This document shows positions 34,662 to 42,648 of a DNA stretch of 64,000 nt, in pieces. This DNA comes from UBA1664 sp964531715. GTDB taxonomy: Bacteria > Pseudomonadota > Alphaproteobacteria > Micavibrionales > UBA1664. Below the pieces are notes generated by a model. The model was not told the origin of the DNA, searched no databases, and saw nothing but the letters and a program-made list of their open reading frames with translations. A program made the translations under genes and the position numbers. Position 1 is the stretch's first letter. Every line of letters starts with the position of its first letter. The DNA lies in contig CAZHEE010000003.1 in the NCBI GenBank assembly GCA_964531715.1, positions 62,001 through 126,000 on the forward strand, read 5' to 3'.

Positions 34662-35210
34662 TTAATCCAGAATTTTGTAGAAATATTTACCTGCAACATA
34701 ATGCCCATTGATATAAGCATAGGCAGGATGCGTTGCATAGTTTTCATAACTGAGCGATTGATAAAGCTTAATCGCGGCTTCTTGCGTTTCACGAACATCC
34801 AGATTAATAACAGTTTTACCCATCACGCGCGCTTGCTGCTCAACCCTATTGACAAGCATTCGGGCAAGTCCATATTCCCGCGCCCATGGGGCGACGAAAT
34901 GGCTGGTCAAATGAACGGCATGGGATTGTGCCTGATTATGTTGCGGTGAATGAACCATTTGAACCGTACCGCAAATCACACCATCAAGCCGCGCCAGAAA
35001 GACATCACGATTAGGCATTATAATCGCACCCTGCCAATACCTCTCCATAATTTCACGGGCAGGTAAATCGACCCAGCCAAACCCACCGCCATCGGCAATG
35101 GCATCATCGGTCGCATCGCATAAATCATTCAGATCATTTTCGGACAATTTTTGAGTCACATAATCGATCGTTAATTCAGGTGGAAGTTGTTTTTTCAGCG
35201 ACTGTGACAA
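34662..35210 (-). CDS. GNAT-family N-acetyltransferase
   Basis: A 182-residue acetyltransferase. 'LDGVICGTVQMVH', 'LTSHFVAPWAREYGLARMLVNRVEQQARVMG' (motif A for acetyl-CoA) and 'VINLDVRETQEAAIKLYQSLSYENYA' (motif B) are typical GNAT features. The substrate is unknown. The likely start is TTG 35210, with AAAGGAT 8 nt before it. It is convergent to fabD, 3 nt apart. Confidence 0.82.
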   Translation of the reverse strand: MSQSLKKQLPPELTIDYVTQKLSENDLNDLCDATDDAIADGGGFGWVDLPAREIMERYWQGAIIMPNRDVFLARLDGVICGTVQMVHSPQHNQAQSHAVHLTSHFVAPWAREYGLARMLVNRVEQQARVMGKTVINLDVRETQEAAIKLYQSLSYENYATHPAYAYINGHYVAGKYFYKILD

Positions 35211-35603
35211 TCAATCTATCCTTTATAAAATACAAAGTAAAAATTATATTAGCTTGCTTATATCAGAAGATCATAAAAAAGTGAATATTTTTATAATCTT
35301 TATTCAAATTCGTAGTGAATTATTTTTAAAACGTTTTTTATAGTCATAGAGTTTTATCGTAAATATAATAAATTTTGGGTTTAAGTATTTAAGAATTAAC
35401 ATTTTAAGTGTTTATAGAGAATTTTGTAACATTGAGCTTTATTTTACGACTTTTGTGAGGCGGTATACATGGCAATATACTTCTTGACTTGAGTTTGTTT
35501 CGAAACGCATCGCTATGTGATATGATAGGCAAGCCCACACTTTCCTCTCTGCAATACAAATCGACGCCACCGTTATCTTTTATTTATGAGTCCTGAGCTT
35601 AGA
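35211..35603. other. 393-bp AT-rich gap, nothing firmly identified
   Basis: There is no credible gene. A possible plus-strand promoter (TTCGAA, 16 nt, TATGAT, near 35500-35527) is followed by 'GCAAGCCCACACTTTCCTCT', which could begin a small RNA, but no stable structure was recognised. Confidence 0.3.
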
Positions 35604-36263
35604 TTATTTTACAGGCTTATCAACACGGACGGGGAGGTCAGTGACAAGCGGGTCGTCTTCCATCATTTCAATCATACCAGATGGCTGAACCGCAAAATTA
35701 GACAGGAACAGCGCGTTTGAATAAAACACAATCGCATCACATAAATAATGCCCGTCGGCGTTCTTCCCCTCATAGGATGCCGGGCGTAGAACACCTTCAA
35801 TCGCTTTCATCGTGGTGTCATCGGCTTGCGGCAGACCGTAGCTTTCCATCGTTTCGGAAATCAGGAATGGACCTTCATCCCCACGCACGAAAAAGCAGAA
35901 AAATCGTAAGTAATCCAGTACATTATCCTCTGTTACCTTTATCGGCGCCTCAGCATTCATCATATGAATAGGCGGGCTTGTCCCGTCAAGGCGTGTCAAC
36001 TCACCTTTATTTGTCAGGTAATAAATACTCATATGGGATGGATCCCAGTTCGGGTCACGCAAACGGACAAGTGCCACCTGCTTATAAAAAGGCAGCTGCC
36101 GCCAATGAACTTCTGTCGTATCAACAGAAGGCGTATGCTTGCCGTCAATCGGACCGCTCGTTGTGACCTTATCGAAAAATCCCTGCTTTTCGTTATCTTT
36201 GACCGTATGCCATAAATCATCATCATGCAGGGCAAAACTGATCTTCGTTTTTGTGTCGCTCAT
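35604..36263 (-). CDS. conserved hypothetical protein
   Basis: A 219-residue soluble, acidic protein without signal peptide or membrane helix. Features: 'ALHDDDLWHTVKDN', 'LPFYKQVALVRLRDPNWDP', 'SIYYLTNKGELTRLDGTSPPIHMMNAEAPIKVTEDNVLDYLRFFCFFVRGDEGPFLI', and a C-terminal 'AIVFYSNALFLSNFAVQPSGMIEMMEDDP'. I have a faint memory of such proteins being conserved in alphaproteobacteria, but no function is known to me. It stands alone, divergent from rpmH. Confidence 0.75.
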   Translation of the reverse strand: MSDTKTKISFALHDDDLWHTVKDNEKQGFFDKVTTSGPIDGKHTPSVDTTEVHWRQLPFYKQVALVRLRDPNWDPSHMSIYYLTNKGELTRLDGTSPPIHMMNAEAPIKVTEDNVLDYLRFFCFFVRGDEGPFLISETMESYGLPQADDTTMKAIEGVLRPASYEGKNADGHYLCDAIVFYSNALFLSNFAVQPSGMIEMMEDDPLVTDLPVRVDKPVK

Positions 36264-36326
36264 ATGAAAGAGTATCCTTTTTTAAAAGTATAATAAGAAA
36301 CCTGTCGCGGAAGGGCAAGCAAGTAT

Positions 36327-36355
36327 TTGACAAATCCTGCATCAATGATTATAAG
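36327..36355 (+). promoter_or_regulatory. sigma-70 promoter of rpmH-rnpA
   Basis: A perfect TTGACA (36327-36332), a 17-nt spacer, then TATAAG (36350-36355). The predicted start is about 24 nt before the rpmH ATG. Confidence 0.75.
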
Positions 36356-36385
36356 AACACAAAGTTTAAAAAAGGATTAAATATT

Positions 36386-36520
36386 ATGAAACGCACTTTC
36401 CAACCTTCAAACCTCGTTCGCAAGCGTCGCCACGGTTTTCGTGCGCGTATGGCTGACCGCCATGGTCGTAAGATTTTAAACGCCCGCCGTGCAAAAGGGC
36501 GTAAGCGTTTGAGTGCCTGA
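36386..36520 (+). CDS. rpmH: 50S ribosomal protein L34
   Basis: A 44-residue basic protein with the complete L34 sequence, from 'MKRTFQPSNLVRKRRHGF' to 'NARRAKGRKRLSA'. AAAGGATTAA lies just before the ATG. A frame starting farther upstream (36251) is not supported. It overlaps rnpA by 8 nt, the normal rpmH-rnpA operon. Confidence 0.96.
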   Translation: MKRTFQPSNLVRKRRHGFRARMADRHGRKILNARRAKGRKRLSA

Positions 36521-36881
36521 TACAGCTTCGCAAGCAGATATAAAGTTAAAAACAGGCCGTTTGAAGAAGCGGCCTGAATTTTTATATGTGTCCAGAAACG
36601 GAAAAAAATGGGTATCGAATATGGTTATTATCCAAATGGTTGAAACTGATAACGGACAAATCCGCGTTGGCTACACGGCAACAAAGAAAATCGGTAATGC
36701 GGTTGCCCGTAATCGCGCGAAAAGACGATTGAGAGCCGCTATGGATGAGATTGTAAAGAACCATGATTTAAAGCCCGCAGATATTGTCCTCATCGCGCGG
36801 GATACAACGGCGAGCTGTGAGTGGAGCGACCTCCTCAAAAACCTAAAATGGTGTTTGAAGAGGTTGGATTTGTTGTTATAG
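36513..36881 (+). CDS. rnpA: ribonuclease P protein component
   Basis: The protein subunit that helps RNase P RNA trim tRNA 5' ends. It has 122 residues. 'LKKRPEFLYVSRNGKKWVSN' is at the start, and the RNR signature is 'VGYTATKKIGNAVARNRAKRRLRAAMDE'. The start is GTG 36513, inside the end of rpmH. The usual following genes (yidD, yidC) are missing; a decayed transposase end and then fmt follow. Confidence 0.93.
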   Translation: MPDTASQADIKLKTGRLKKRPEFLYVSRNGKKWVSNMVIIQMVETDNGQIRVGYTATKKIGNAVARNRAKRRLRAAMDEIVKNHDLKPADIVLIARDTTASCEWSDLLKNLKWCLKRLDLLL

Positions 36882-36903
36882 TCTTAGCTTCGAGACTCAC
36901 AGG

Positions 36904-37034
36904 TTATATCCAATAGCATATGATGGCTGCCAAGAAATTACGGCTTAGCTTCATCGTATTGACCAGTTTCGTGTTGCGACCCTTCTCCGGTCTTTAATTC
37001 TTCCGAACATGCGTTCGATAACATACGGATACAT
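36904..37034 (-). pseudogene. degenerate 3' end of an IS5-type transposase
   Basis: Read on the minus strand, 'YVIERMFGRIKDRRRVATR' is followed, after one frame change, by 'YDEAK', and after another by 'NFLAAIICYWI' and a stop. This is the usual IS5-family C-terminus (ERxFGRLKDxRRxATRYDK...FLxAxxxA). Two frameshifts and no upstream half show an old remnant. It occupies most of the 308-bp gap between rnpA and fmt. Confidence 0.75.
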
Positions 37035-37189
37035 GGCCAGGCTATAATGCCTTGGATGTCACAGACTTCCATCATATGCGCATCAATCATCAAGCCTTGC
37101 TAAAGCAGCTTAAATACTGGTATTAACACGCTAAACATTAAACCTTAAATGTTTTAGCGCCATTTATAATATTATTTAGGGGTAAAATA

Positions 37190-38023
37190 TTATAAATACC
37201 CGCCATTTTTGGCAGCTTGATAGCCCATTTTGCTTTTGCCTTCAGGCTGAACCATGTCATATATAAGTTTGCTGTCATCCAGATGAGCAGACAGAATTTT
37301 CACACGACCTTTTCGCCCTTGAACAAATGTTCCCGGCCATGGATTCAGTGCGCGGATTTGTCGGTCAATCTCTTGTGGTGAGGCATCTTGATTAATCTCT
37401 CCATCCACTTTAATAAGCATCGGCGCATAGGTTGCTTGCGCTTCATCCTGTTTTTCAGCCGTGAGCCTATCCAAATTCGAAAGCGTTTCCAATATGGCTT
37501 CACCGCCGAGCGTCGATAAATCATTAAATAGCGACATTGATGTCGTTTGTTGCGTAATCGGTACGGTTTTTTTAAGCAACATGTCGCCCGTATCCATGCC
37601 CGCATCCATTTGCATGATTGTAATGCCCGTCTCACTATCCCCTTTCCAAATTGCATGCTGAATAGGTGATGCCCCCCGCCAGCGCGGGAGCAAACTGCCA
37701 TGAATATTCAGGCAGCCATGTCGCGGTGCGTCCAGAACCTCTTGCGGCAGTATGAGACCATAGGCGGCAACAACAGCGATATCGGCATTGAGGGCGGCAA
37801 ACTCCGCCTGTGCGGCTTTTGACTTTTTCAAGGATTTTGGCGTATAAACGGGGATATTATGCTCATTAGCCAAAAGATGGACAGGCGATTTTTGAAGCTT
37901 CATCCCGCGTCCTTTGGGTTTCGGCTCCCGCGTATATACCGCGATAATGTCATGCTCTGACGCCAGTAAGGCCTGCAAGGCAGGCACTGCAAAATCCGGC
38001 GTTCCCATGAAGATAATCCGCAT
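37190..38023 (-). CDS. fmt: methionyl-tRNA formyltransferase (short C-terminus)
   Basis: It formylates initiator Met-tRNA. The N-terminal domain is complete: 'IIFMGTPDFAVPALQALL', 'SPVHLLANEHNIPVYTPKSL', 'AYGLILPQEVLDAPRHGCLNIHGSLLPRWRGASPIQHAI' with the folate site, and 'GDSETGITIMQMDAGMDTGDML'. The C-terminal OB domain is cut: 277 residues instead of about 310, with the segment between 'ILSAHLDD' and 'VQPEGKSKMGYQAAKNGGYL' about 30 residues shorter than usual. The final part is present, so this is an internal deletion rather than a simple truncation. Downstream of def on the same strand. Confidence 0.92.
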   Translation of the reverse strand: MRIIFMGTPDFAVPALQALLASEHDIIAVYTREPKPKGRGMKLQKSPVHLLANEHNIPVYTPKSLKKSKAAQAEFAALNADIAVVAAYGLILPQEVLDAPRHGCLNIHGSLLPRWRGASPIQHAIWKGDSETGITIMQMDAGMDTGDMLLKKTVPITQQTTSMSLFNDLSTLGGEAILETLSNLDRLTAEKQDEAQATYAPMLIKVDGEINQDASPQEIDRQIRALNPWPGTFVQGRKGRVKILSAHLDDSKLIYDMVQPEGKSKMGYQAAKNGGYL

Positions 38024-38044
38024 GGGTTATAGACCCCTATAAAT

Positions 38045-38133
38045 GTCATTGCGAGGGAGCAACGCGACCGCGGCAATCCATAGACTGTTAAAGACTGTAT
38101 GGATTGCTTCGTCGCTACGCTTCTCGCAATGAC
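38045..38133. repeat. 89-bp palindromic repeat between fmt and def
   Basis: It begins GTCATTGCGAGGGAGCAACG, has GCAATCCATAGACTG in the middle with its inverted partner, and ends CTCGCAATGAC. The two ends are inverted copies, as if two units lie head to head. It is the same family as the hisS and 15265 copies. Confidence 0.85.
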
Positions 38134-38148
38134 GGAAATAAAATAAAA

Positions 38149-38730
38149 TCACAACAAGCCCTCGGATTTTTTGAATTTTTCGAGTTTGCGTTCCAAAATA
38201 CTGCGCTTAAGGCGCGATATATAATCAATGAATAATTTACCATCTAAATGGTCAAGCTCATGCTGAACTACATGAGAATCAAAGCCCGATAATTCAAGTT
38301 CATGTTTTTCACCGTTTAAATCAATATATGTCACGGTGATATCGGCCGGGCGTTCAACGGCGGCAAACTGATTAGGAAGCGACATACAGCCTTCCATACA
38401 TACTGAGTGGCGTTCCGATTTTTTTACAATCTCGGGGTTAATCATCAAAATAGGATTGCCACGACGTTGTGCCCCAGTTCCAATTATTTCAGGCTTATTC
38501 GCATCAGGGTTATCATACTGCCACGAACCTGGATTATATTCCGCAATCATCATACGGTTCAAAATATTCACCTGATTAGCGGCAAGTCCAACACTTCTAT
38601 CGTCTTGTGTGACTGTTTTAAGCATCTTCTCCGCCTGCAATTTTATATCTTCCGTGATGGAGTCAATCGGGCTTGCAACCTGTCTGAGCACGGGATCGGG
38701 ATGGTAAATAATGTCGTAAGTGTCTGTCAT
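38149..38730 (-). CDS. def: peptide deformylase
   Basis: It removes the formyl group from nascent proteins using a metal. It has about 193 residues from ATG 38730; a GTG two codons upstream is also possible. Motif 1 is 'SVGLAANQVNILNRMM' (Asn in place of the common Pro), motif 2 'CMEGCMSLPNQ' with the metal Cys, and motif 3 'VVQHELDHLDGKLF' with HExDH. It lies in a row rmuC-def-fmt, with palindromic repeats in or next to both gaps, so the three may no longer be one tight operon. Confidence 0.92.
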   Translation of the reverse strand: MTDTYDIIYHPDPVLRQVASPIDSITEDIKLQAEKMLKTVTQDDRSVGLAANQVNILNRMMIAEYNPGSWQYDNPDANKPEIIGTGAQRRGNPILMINPEIVKKSERHSVCMEGCMSLPNQFAAVERPADITVTYIDLNGEKHELELSGFDSHVVQHELDHLDGKLFIDYISRLKRSILERKLEKFKKSEGLL

Positions 38731-38802
38731 AGCCACTTTTTAACAGGAAGACGCAAAGACGCAAAGAAAATAATCTCTTTCCACATAGGAGCAGGAAATT
38801 AC

Positions 38803-39942
38803 TCACCCTGAACGAATTTGTTTTTCGATAACTTTAATGTCAGGCAAAGTATCTGTGTGATTAACGGCCTGAAGCTCCTCAAATTTGCGTGCTTTTGACA
38901 GGACGTTGCGCTCAAGCGAGCCACGCGCATCATTATAAGCCCCGACAGAGCGTTCAAGGTTTGTCCCGACCTTATCGAGATGATTGCCGAAGCTAGACAG
39001 ACTTTTATAAAGGTCGCGCCCCGTATCGGCGATTTTCTGTGCATTTTCGGCCAATTCCCCTTGTCGCCAACTGAGATGCACAACGCGAAGCAGCGATAAC
39101 ATAAGCGATGGCGATGACAACACAATGTTATTTTCCGTTGCATAATCAATCAATGTCGGGTCGCCCGCAATCGCGAGGGAAAACAGATGTTCCCCGGGGA
39201 GAAACAGCACTGTAAAATCAATCTGCCCGTCAAGCGCATCTTGATAGGATTTTGAGCCAAGCTCTTTAATATGCCCGCGAACCTGTGTCGCCAAACGCGT
39301 GCGAACGGCATCCTGAGCCTCGGGGTTATCAAGGTCTTCCAAGATATCTTGAATGGGTGCTTTCGCATCAATCGCGATTTGAAATCCGTCTTGTAACGTA
39401 ATCACAATATCAGGGCGAAGGCGCGAGCCACTCTCGCTTTTGTAGGTTTGTTGGGTTTCATAATGCACCCCCTTCACCATGCCCGATTTCTCAAGCAAGC
39501 GGTCAAGTAACATCTCCCCCCAGCGTCCGCGCATGGCAGGGTTATTCATCGCACCCGCAAGCTTCAACGTATTTTTCGATAGGGTTTGCAAATCTTCACG
39601 TACAAGATTACTTGTGCCTTTCAGCTCATTCATAACACCGTTCAGGTTATTCAAATGGTCTTGAACGGGCTTCACCATCTCTGATATGGCGGATTGGCGT
39701 TTTTCAAGGTCACCGCGCTGGGCTTGCTCCCAGTTTTTGAAGCGTTCTTGTGCCACTGTCATGAAGCTTTCATTCGTGTTTTGAAGGGCTTGCGCCGACA
39801 AAATTTTAAATTCATTCAGCAAGCTTGAGCGGCTGTCTTTTTCCGCCTTTAAAATTGCCCGTAGGTAAAGCGCGTAGAATATCGCACCGATACACAACAT
39901 CCAGCCTAGGCACGCGATAATCACTATTTGATAGGTTTCCAT
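38803..39942 (-). CDS. rmuC: DNA recombination protein RmuC
   Basis: A 379-residue protein with an N-terminal transmembrane helix ('IVIIACLGWMLCIGAIFYALYLRAIL'), a coiled coil (about 30-120) and the PD-(D/E)XK-like nuclease domain: 'MRGRWGEMLLDRLLEKSGMVKGVHYETQQT' and 'LRPDIVITLQDGFQIAIDAKAPIQDI'. A C-terminal coiled coil follows. RmuC limits inversions at short inverted repeats in E. coli, which is of interest in a genome full of palindromes. Start ATG 39942. Confidence 0.92.
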   Translation of the reverse strand: METYQIVIIACLGWMLCIGAIFYALYLRAILKAEKDSRSSLLNEFKILSAQALQNTNESFMTVAQERFKNWEQAQRGDLEKRQSAISEMVKPVQDHLNNLNGVMNELKGTSNLVREDLQTLSKNTLKLAGAMNNPAMRGRWGEMLLDRLLEKSGMVKGVHYETQQTYKSESGSRLRPDIVITLQDGFQIAIDAKAPIQDILEDLDNPEAQDAVRTRLATQVRGHIKELGSKSYQDALDGQIDFTVLFLPGEHLFSLAIAGDPTLIDYATENNIVLSSPSLMLSLLRVVHLSWRQGELAENAQKIADTGRDLYKSLSSFGNHLDKVGTNLERSVGAYNDARGSLERNVLSKARKFEELQAVNHTDTLPDIKVIEKQIRSG

Positions 39943-39974
39943 GTCTGTTATACTAAACTTAATATTAATGATAT

Positions 39975-40037
39975 GTCACCCTGAACTTGTTTCAGGATCT
40001 AACTTTATACAAGATCCTGAAATAAATTCAGGATGAC
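39975..40037. repeat. 63-bp palindromic repeat upstream of rmuC
   Basis: GTCACCCTGAACTTGTTTCA is followed by GGATCT, and the unit closes with an inverted AGATCCTGAAATAAATTCAG and GATGAC. Both ends read GTCA...TGAC. Confidence 0.85.
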
Positions 40038-40061
40038 GATATTTTGAAAGGTTGAAATGCA

Positions 40062-40703
40062 ATGCTAGAAAATCAAAAAGGCAATGTGTTGATGATTATC
40101 CTGCTTGCCGTGGCTCTAATTGCGGCACTCACATTTGCCATTACGCGCGATGGTGGCGGGCAGCAGGTCAATCAGTTAAGCGCGGCGCAGGCCAGCCTGT
40201 ATGCAGATCGCCTGATATCCCATGCGACATCAGCCCGCATGACCATTGATCAAATGAATCAATGGGGCACGGACTATGATGAGATGTTATTTGATACACC
40301 GACGGATAGTGGTTATGCGTCCGATACAGGGCGGCAGGTTTATCACCCTTCAGGTGGCGGATTATCTGTTTTCAAGGTTCAGGATGATTATTTTGACGGA
40401 AACGGCACGACCGGTTGGGAATTTCAGCGGAATGTGAATGTCGGTTGGTCGGGGAGCGGCGCAACTGACCTGATTTACAGCTTCATCAATGTGAATGATG
40501 CAATTTGTGCAGCAATCAATAAAAAGATGATAAAGGATGATACTGTTCCGACCGCGACCGTTGATTTTGTGGAGACTTTCACCGAAAGCACAACGGATAG
40601 CCCCTTTATTGCAGGTGAATGCGCCGATTGTGAAGACCGCATGTCACTTTGTATCACTGACGGGACAACGAATGCTTTTTACAATATTCTCGGTTCACGT
40701 TGA
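40062..40703 (+). CDS. pilin-like protein with N-terminal hydrophobic helix
   Basis: A 213-residue protein. 'MLENQKGNVLMIILLAVALIAALTFAIT' looks like a prepilin-type start (short basic leader, QKGN, then a long hydrophobic helix). The rest is a soluble extracytoplasmic domain with four Cys near the end ('GECADCEDRMSLCI' and an earlier 'NDAICAAI') that may form disulfides. Related 'QxGNVLFLILIAVALFAAL' proteins occur in other alphaproteobacteria, but I know no function. AAAGGTTG lies before the ATG. It stands alone before der. Confidence 0.7.
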   Translation: MLENQKGNVLMIILLAVALIAALTFAITRDGGGQQVNQLSAAQASLYADRLISHATSARMTIDQMNQWGTDYDEMLFDTPTDSGYASDTGRQVYHPSGGGLSVFKVQDDYFDGNGTTGWEFQRNVNVGWSGSGATDLIYSFINVNDAICAAINKKMIKDDTVPTATVDFVETFTESTTDSPFIAGECADCEDRMSLCITDGTTNAFYNILGSR

Positions 40704-40734
40704 TTTTTAGTGTGGCAGGTATTACAACCTCCTC

Positions 40735-42165
40735 ATGGTTCAAGAATATCATAAACCGCGCATAGCCCTGATCGGCCGCCCGAATGTCGGGAAGTCGACC
40801 TTGTTCAACCGTATGGCAGGCAAGAAACTGGCGATTGTTAATGATACGCCGGGCGTGACACGCGATTGGCGCGAGGCGGAGGCCAATCTGCTCGGTCATG
40901 ATGTGACAATAATTGACACGGCGGGGCTGGAAGAAAATTTTGATGATTCCATTCAAGGGCGAATGCGTCGCCAGACCGAGCAAGCCTTAGAAAATTGTGA
41001 TTTTGCCGTGTTTATGATTGATGGGCGAAGCGGAATTACACCGATGGATCAGCATTTCGCGCAATATATCCGCAAAACATCCATTCCTGTTTGCCTTGTA
41101 TTAAATAAATGTGAAGGCGTTGCAGGGCAAGACAGCGTGGGCGAGGCCTATAGCCTTGGCATGGGGGAGCCGATCCTTATTTCCGCCGAACATAACGAGG
41201 GTGTGACAACGCTCTATGATAAAATCCTTGAATTGTCATTCCAGCAAAAGCAGGAATCTCCTGATGATAATAGAGAAGAGATCCCAGCGTCCGCTGGGAT
41301 GACTACTATAGAGGAAGGTCATTTCGATTTTGAACTCGAAGACGAAGACGACCCTGAAAAACCGATTAAGGTTGCCATTGTCGGGCGTCCGAATGCAGGC
41401 AAATCAACGCTCGTTAACACGCTGCTTGGTGAAGATCGCGTCATGGTCGGGCCAGAGGCAGGAATCACCCGCGATGCCATTGCTGTTGACTGGGTTTATG
41501 ATGACCGCGCATTTAAGCTGGTCGATACCGCAGGGTTGCGCCGTAAATCGCGTGTTACGCATGATATTGAAAGCGCAAGCGCGGATGACACATATCGAGC
41601 CATTCGTTTGGCACAAGTGGTCGTGCTTGTCCTTGATGGTACGCTTTCGCTGGATAAGCAGGATTTGCTGATCGCCTCCCATGTGATAGATGAAGGCCGA
41701 GCCCTGATTATCGCGATTAATAAATGGGATATTCAGGATGATAAGGATAAGGTTTTGCAAACTTTCCGTGACCGTATTGAACGTTCGCTAGGGCAGTTGC
41801 CTGATGTGCCTGTGGTGACGCTGTCCGCGCTGAAAGGGCGAAAGATTGATAAGCTCATGCATTGGATGATGGTTGTTTATCAAAATTGGAATAAGCGTAT
41901 CCCAACAGGCAAGATGAACCGATGGCTGGAAGCGGTTGAGAGCCGCCACCCTGCACCGCTTACACAAAACAGACCGAACCGTTTGCGCTTTATCGCGCAG
42001 ATTAAAACAAGACCGCCGACTTTCGCACTCTGGGTGTCGAAACCGAAAGACCTGCCCGGTTCGTATAAACGTTATATTATCAATAATTTGCGGGAGGATT
42101 TCGATATACCGCATGTGCCCATTCGCCTCCTTATCCGCACATCTAAAAACCCTTATGCGGAATAA
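40735..42165 (+). CDS. der: ribosome-assembly GTPase Der (EngA)
   Basis: It has two tandem GTPase domains and a KH-like domain and is needed for 50S assembly. G1 motifs: 'IGRPNVGKSTLFNRMAG' near residue 14 and 'VGRPNAGKSTLVNTLLG' near 215. 'DTPGVTRD', 'DTAGLEE', 'LNKCEG', 'DTAGLRRKSRV' and 'INKWD' complete both G domains. The C-terminal KH-like part has 'RLRFIAQIKTRPPTFALW'. The linker between the domains carries the translated palindromic repeat 'VIPAK'-like insert (41235-41303, 23 codons, 'SFQQKQESPDD...IPASAGMTT'). The insertion sits in a surface linker, so it is probably tolerated. Confidence 0.95.
   Translation: MVQEYHKPRIALIGRPNVGKSTLFNRMAGKKLAIVNDTPGVTRDWREAEANLLGHDVTIIDTAGLEENFDDSIQGRMRRQTEQALENCDFAVFMIDGRSGITPMDQHFAQYIRKTSIPVCLVLNKCEGVAGQDSVGEAYSLGMGEPILISAEHNEGVTTLYDKILELSFQQKQESPDDNREEIPASAGMTTIEEGHFDFELEDEDDPEKPIKVAIVGRPNAGKSTLVNTLLGEDRVMVGPEAGITRDAIAVDWVYDDRAFKLVDTAGLRRKSRVTHDIESASADDTYRAIRLAQVVVLVLDGTLSLDKQDLLIASHVIDEGRALIIAINKWDIQDDKDKVLQTFRDRIERSLGQLPDVPVVTLSALKGRKIDKLMHWMMVVYQNWNKRIPTGKMNRWLEAVESRHPAPLTQNRPNRLRFIAQIKTRPPTFALWVSKPKDLPGSYKRYIINNLREDFDIPHVPIRLLIRTSKNPYAE
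41235..41303 (+). repeat. 69-bp palindromic repeat inserted in frame in der
   Basis: GTCATTCCAGCAAAAGCAGG starts the unit, and an inverted GATCCCAGCGTCCGCTGGGA ends it with TGAC. Its 69 bp equal exactly 23 codons. It codes for the linker between the two GTPase domains of der. Confidence 0.88.
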
Positions 42166-42173
42166 GACAACTT

Positions 42174-42545
42174 TTAATGACTATAAGCGATTGTTGTCAT
42201 GATGGCGTTTTCCGCCTGACGGCTATCCAGTCGTGTATGTTGAACCACGATCGGAATATTTGATGTGATGACGCATGCGTAATCCGTATCGCGTGGAACG
42301 GGTGCAGGGTCTTTTAAATCGTTAAAGCGAAGATGGCTTGTGCGTTTTGCCTGAACTGTATGTTTGTAAGGGCCGACAGGCTCTTTATCCGTAAAGTAAA
42401 TTATAAGCTCCACTTCGGCATCTTCATCCCCTACATTGAGAATACAAGCCGTTTCATGGCTTAACATTTCGGGTTCAGGGCCTGTACTTTCACTTGGGAT
42501 ATAGCCCTCGGCAATCACCCATGTTGTTTTTCCAATATCATTCAT
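42174..42545 (-). CDS. sensory-rhodopsin-transducer-like protein (ASRT family)
   Basis: A 123-residue beta-rich cytoplasmic protein. 'GKTTWVIAEGYIP', 'HETACILNVGDEDAEVELIIYFTDKEPVGPYKHTVQAKRTSHLRFNDLKDP' and 'YACVITSNIPIVVQHTRLDSRQAENAIMTT' match the Anabaena sensory rhodopsin transducer family (PF07100) in length and motifs. ASRT binds the Anabaena rhodopsin, but most family members have no rhodopsin partner and have been proposed to bind carbohydrates. No rhodopsin gene is in the window. It is divergent from an SDR-GH13 operon, favouring a sugar or stress role here. Confidence 0.87.
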   Translation of the reverse strand: MNDIGKTTWVIAEGYIPSESTGPEPEMLSHETACILNVGDEDAEVELIIYFTDKEPVGPYKHTVQAKRTSHLRFNDLKDPAPVPRDTDYACVITSNIPIVVQHTRLDSRQAENAIMTTIAYSH

Positions 42546-42587
42546 AGTCCATCAATACTTTATAAGCTTTAAAGTTCAAATGATCAT

Positions 42588-42612
42588 GGAACAATGCGCC
42601 GCCCATAGGGTT
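42588..42612 (+). promoter_or_regulatory. probable EcfG (general stress) promoter before SDR-GH13
   Basis: GGAAC (42588-42592), a 16-nt spacer, then GGTT (42609-42612). It fits the alphaproteobacterial EcfG pattern GGAAC-N16/17-cGTT. It lies 37 nt before the SDR ATG, which has a strong AAAAGGAGAG ribosome site. Confidence 0.55.
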
Positions 42613-42648
42613 GGCTTGTCACACATTCAATGAAAAGGAGAGACTATT

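Noticed and set aside
35490..35600. 6S or other small RNA
   Set aside because: A possible promoter exists but no recognisable conserved structure or terminator follows.
36386..36881. Replication origin next to rpmH-rnpA
   Set aside because: No dnaA, DnaA-box cluster or AT-rich unwinding region was seen around it.
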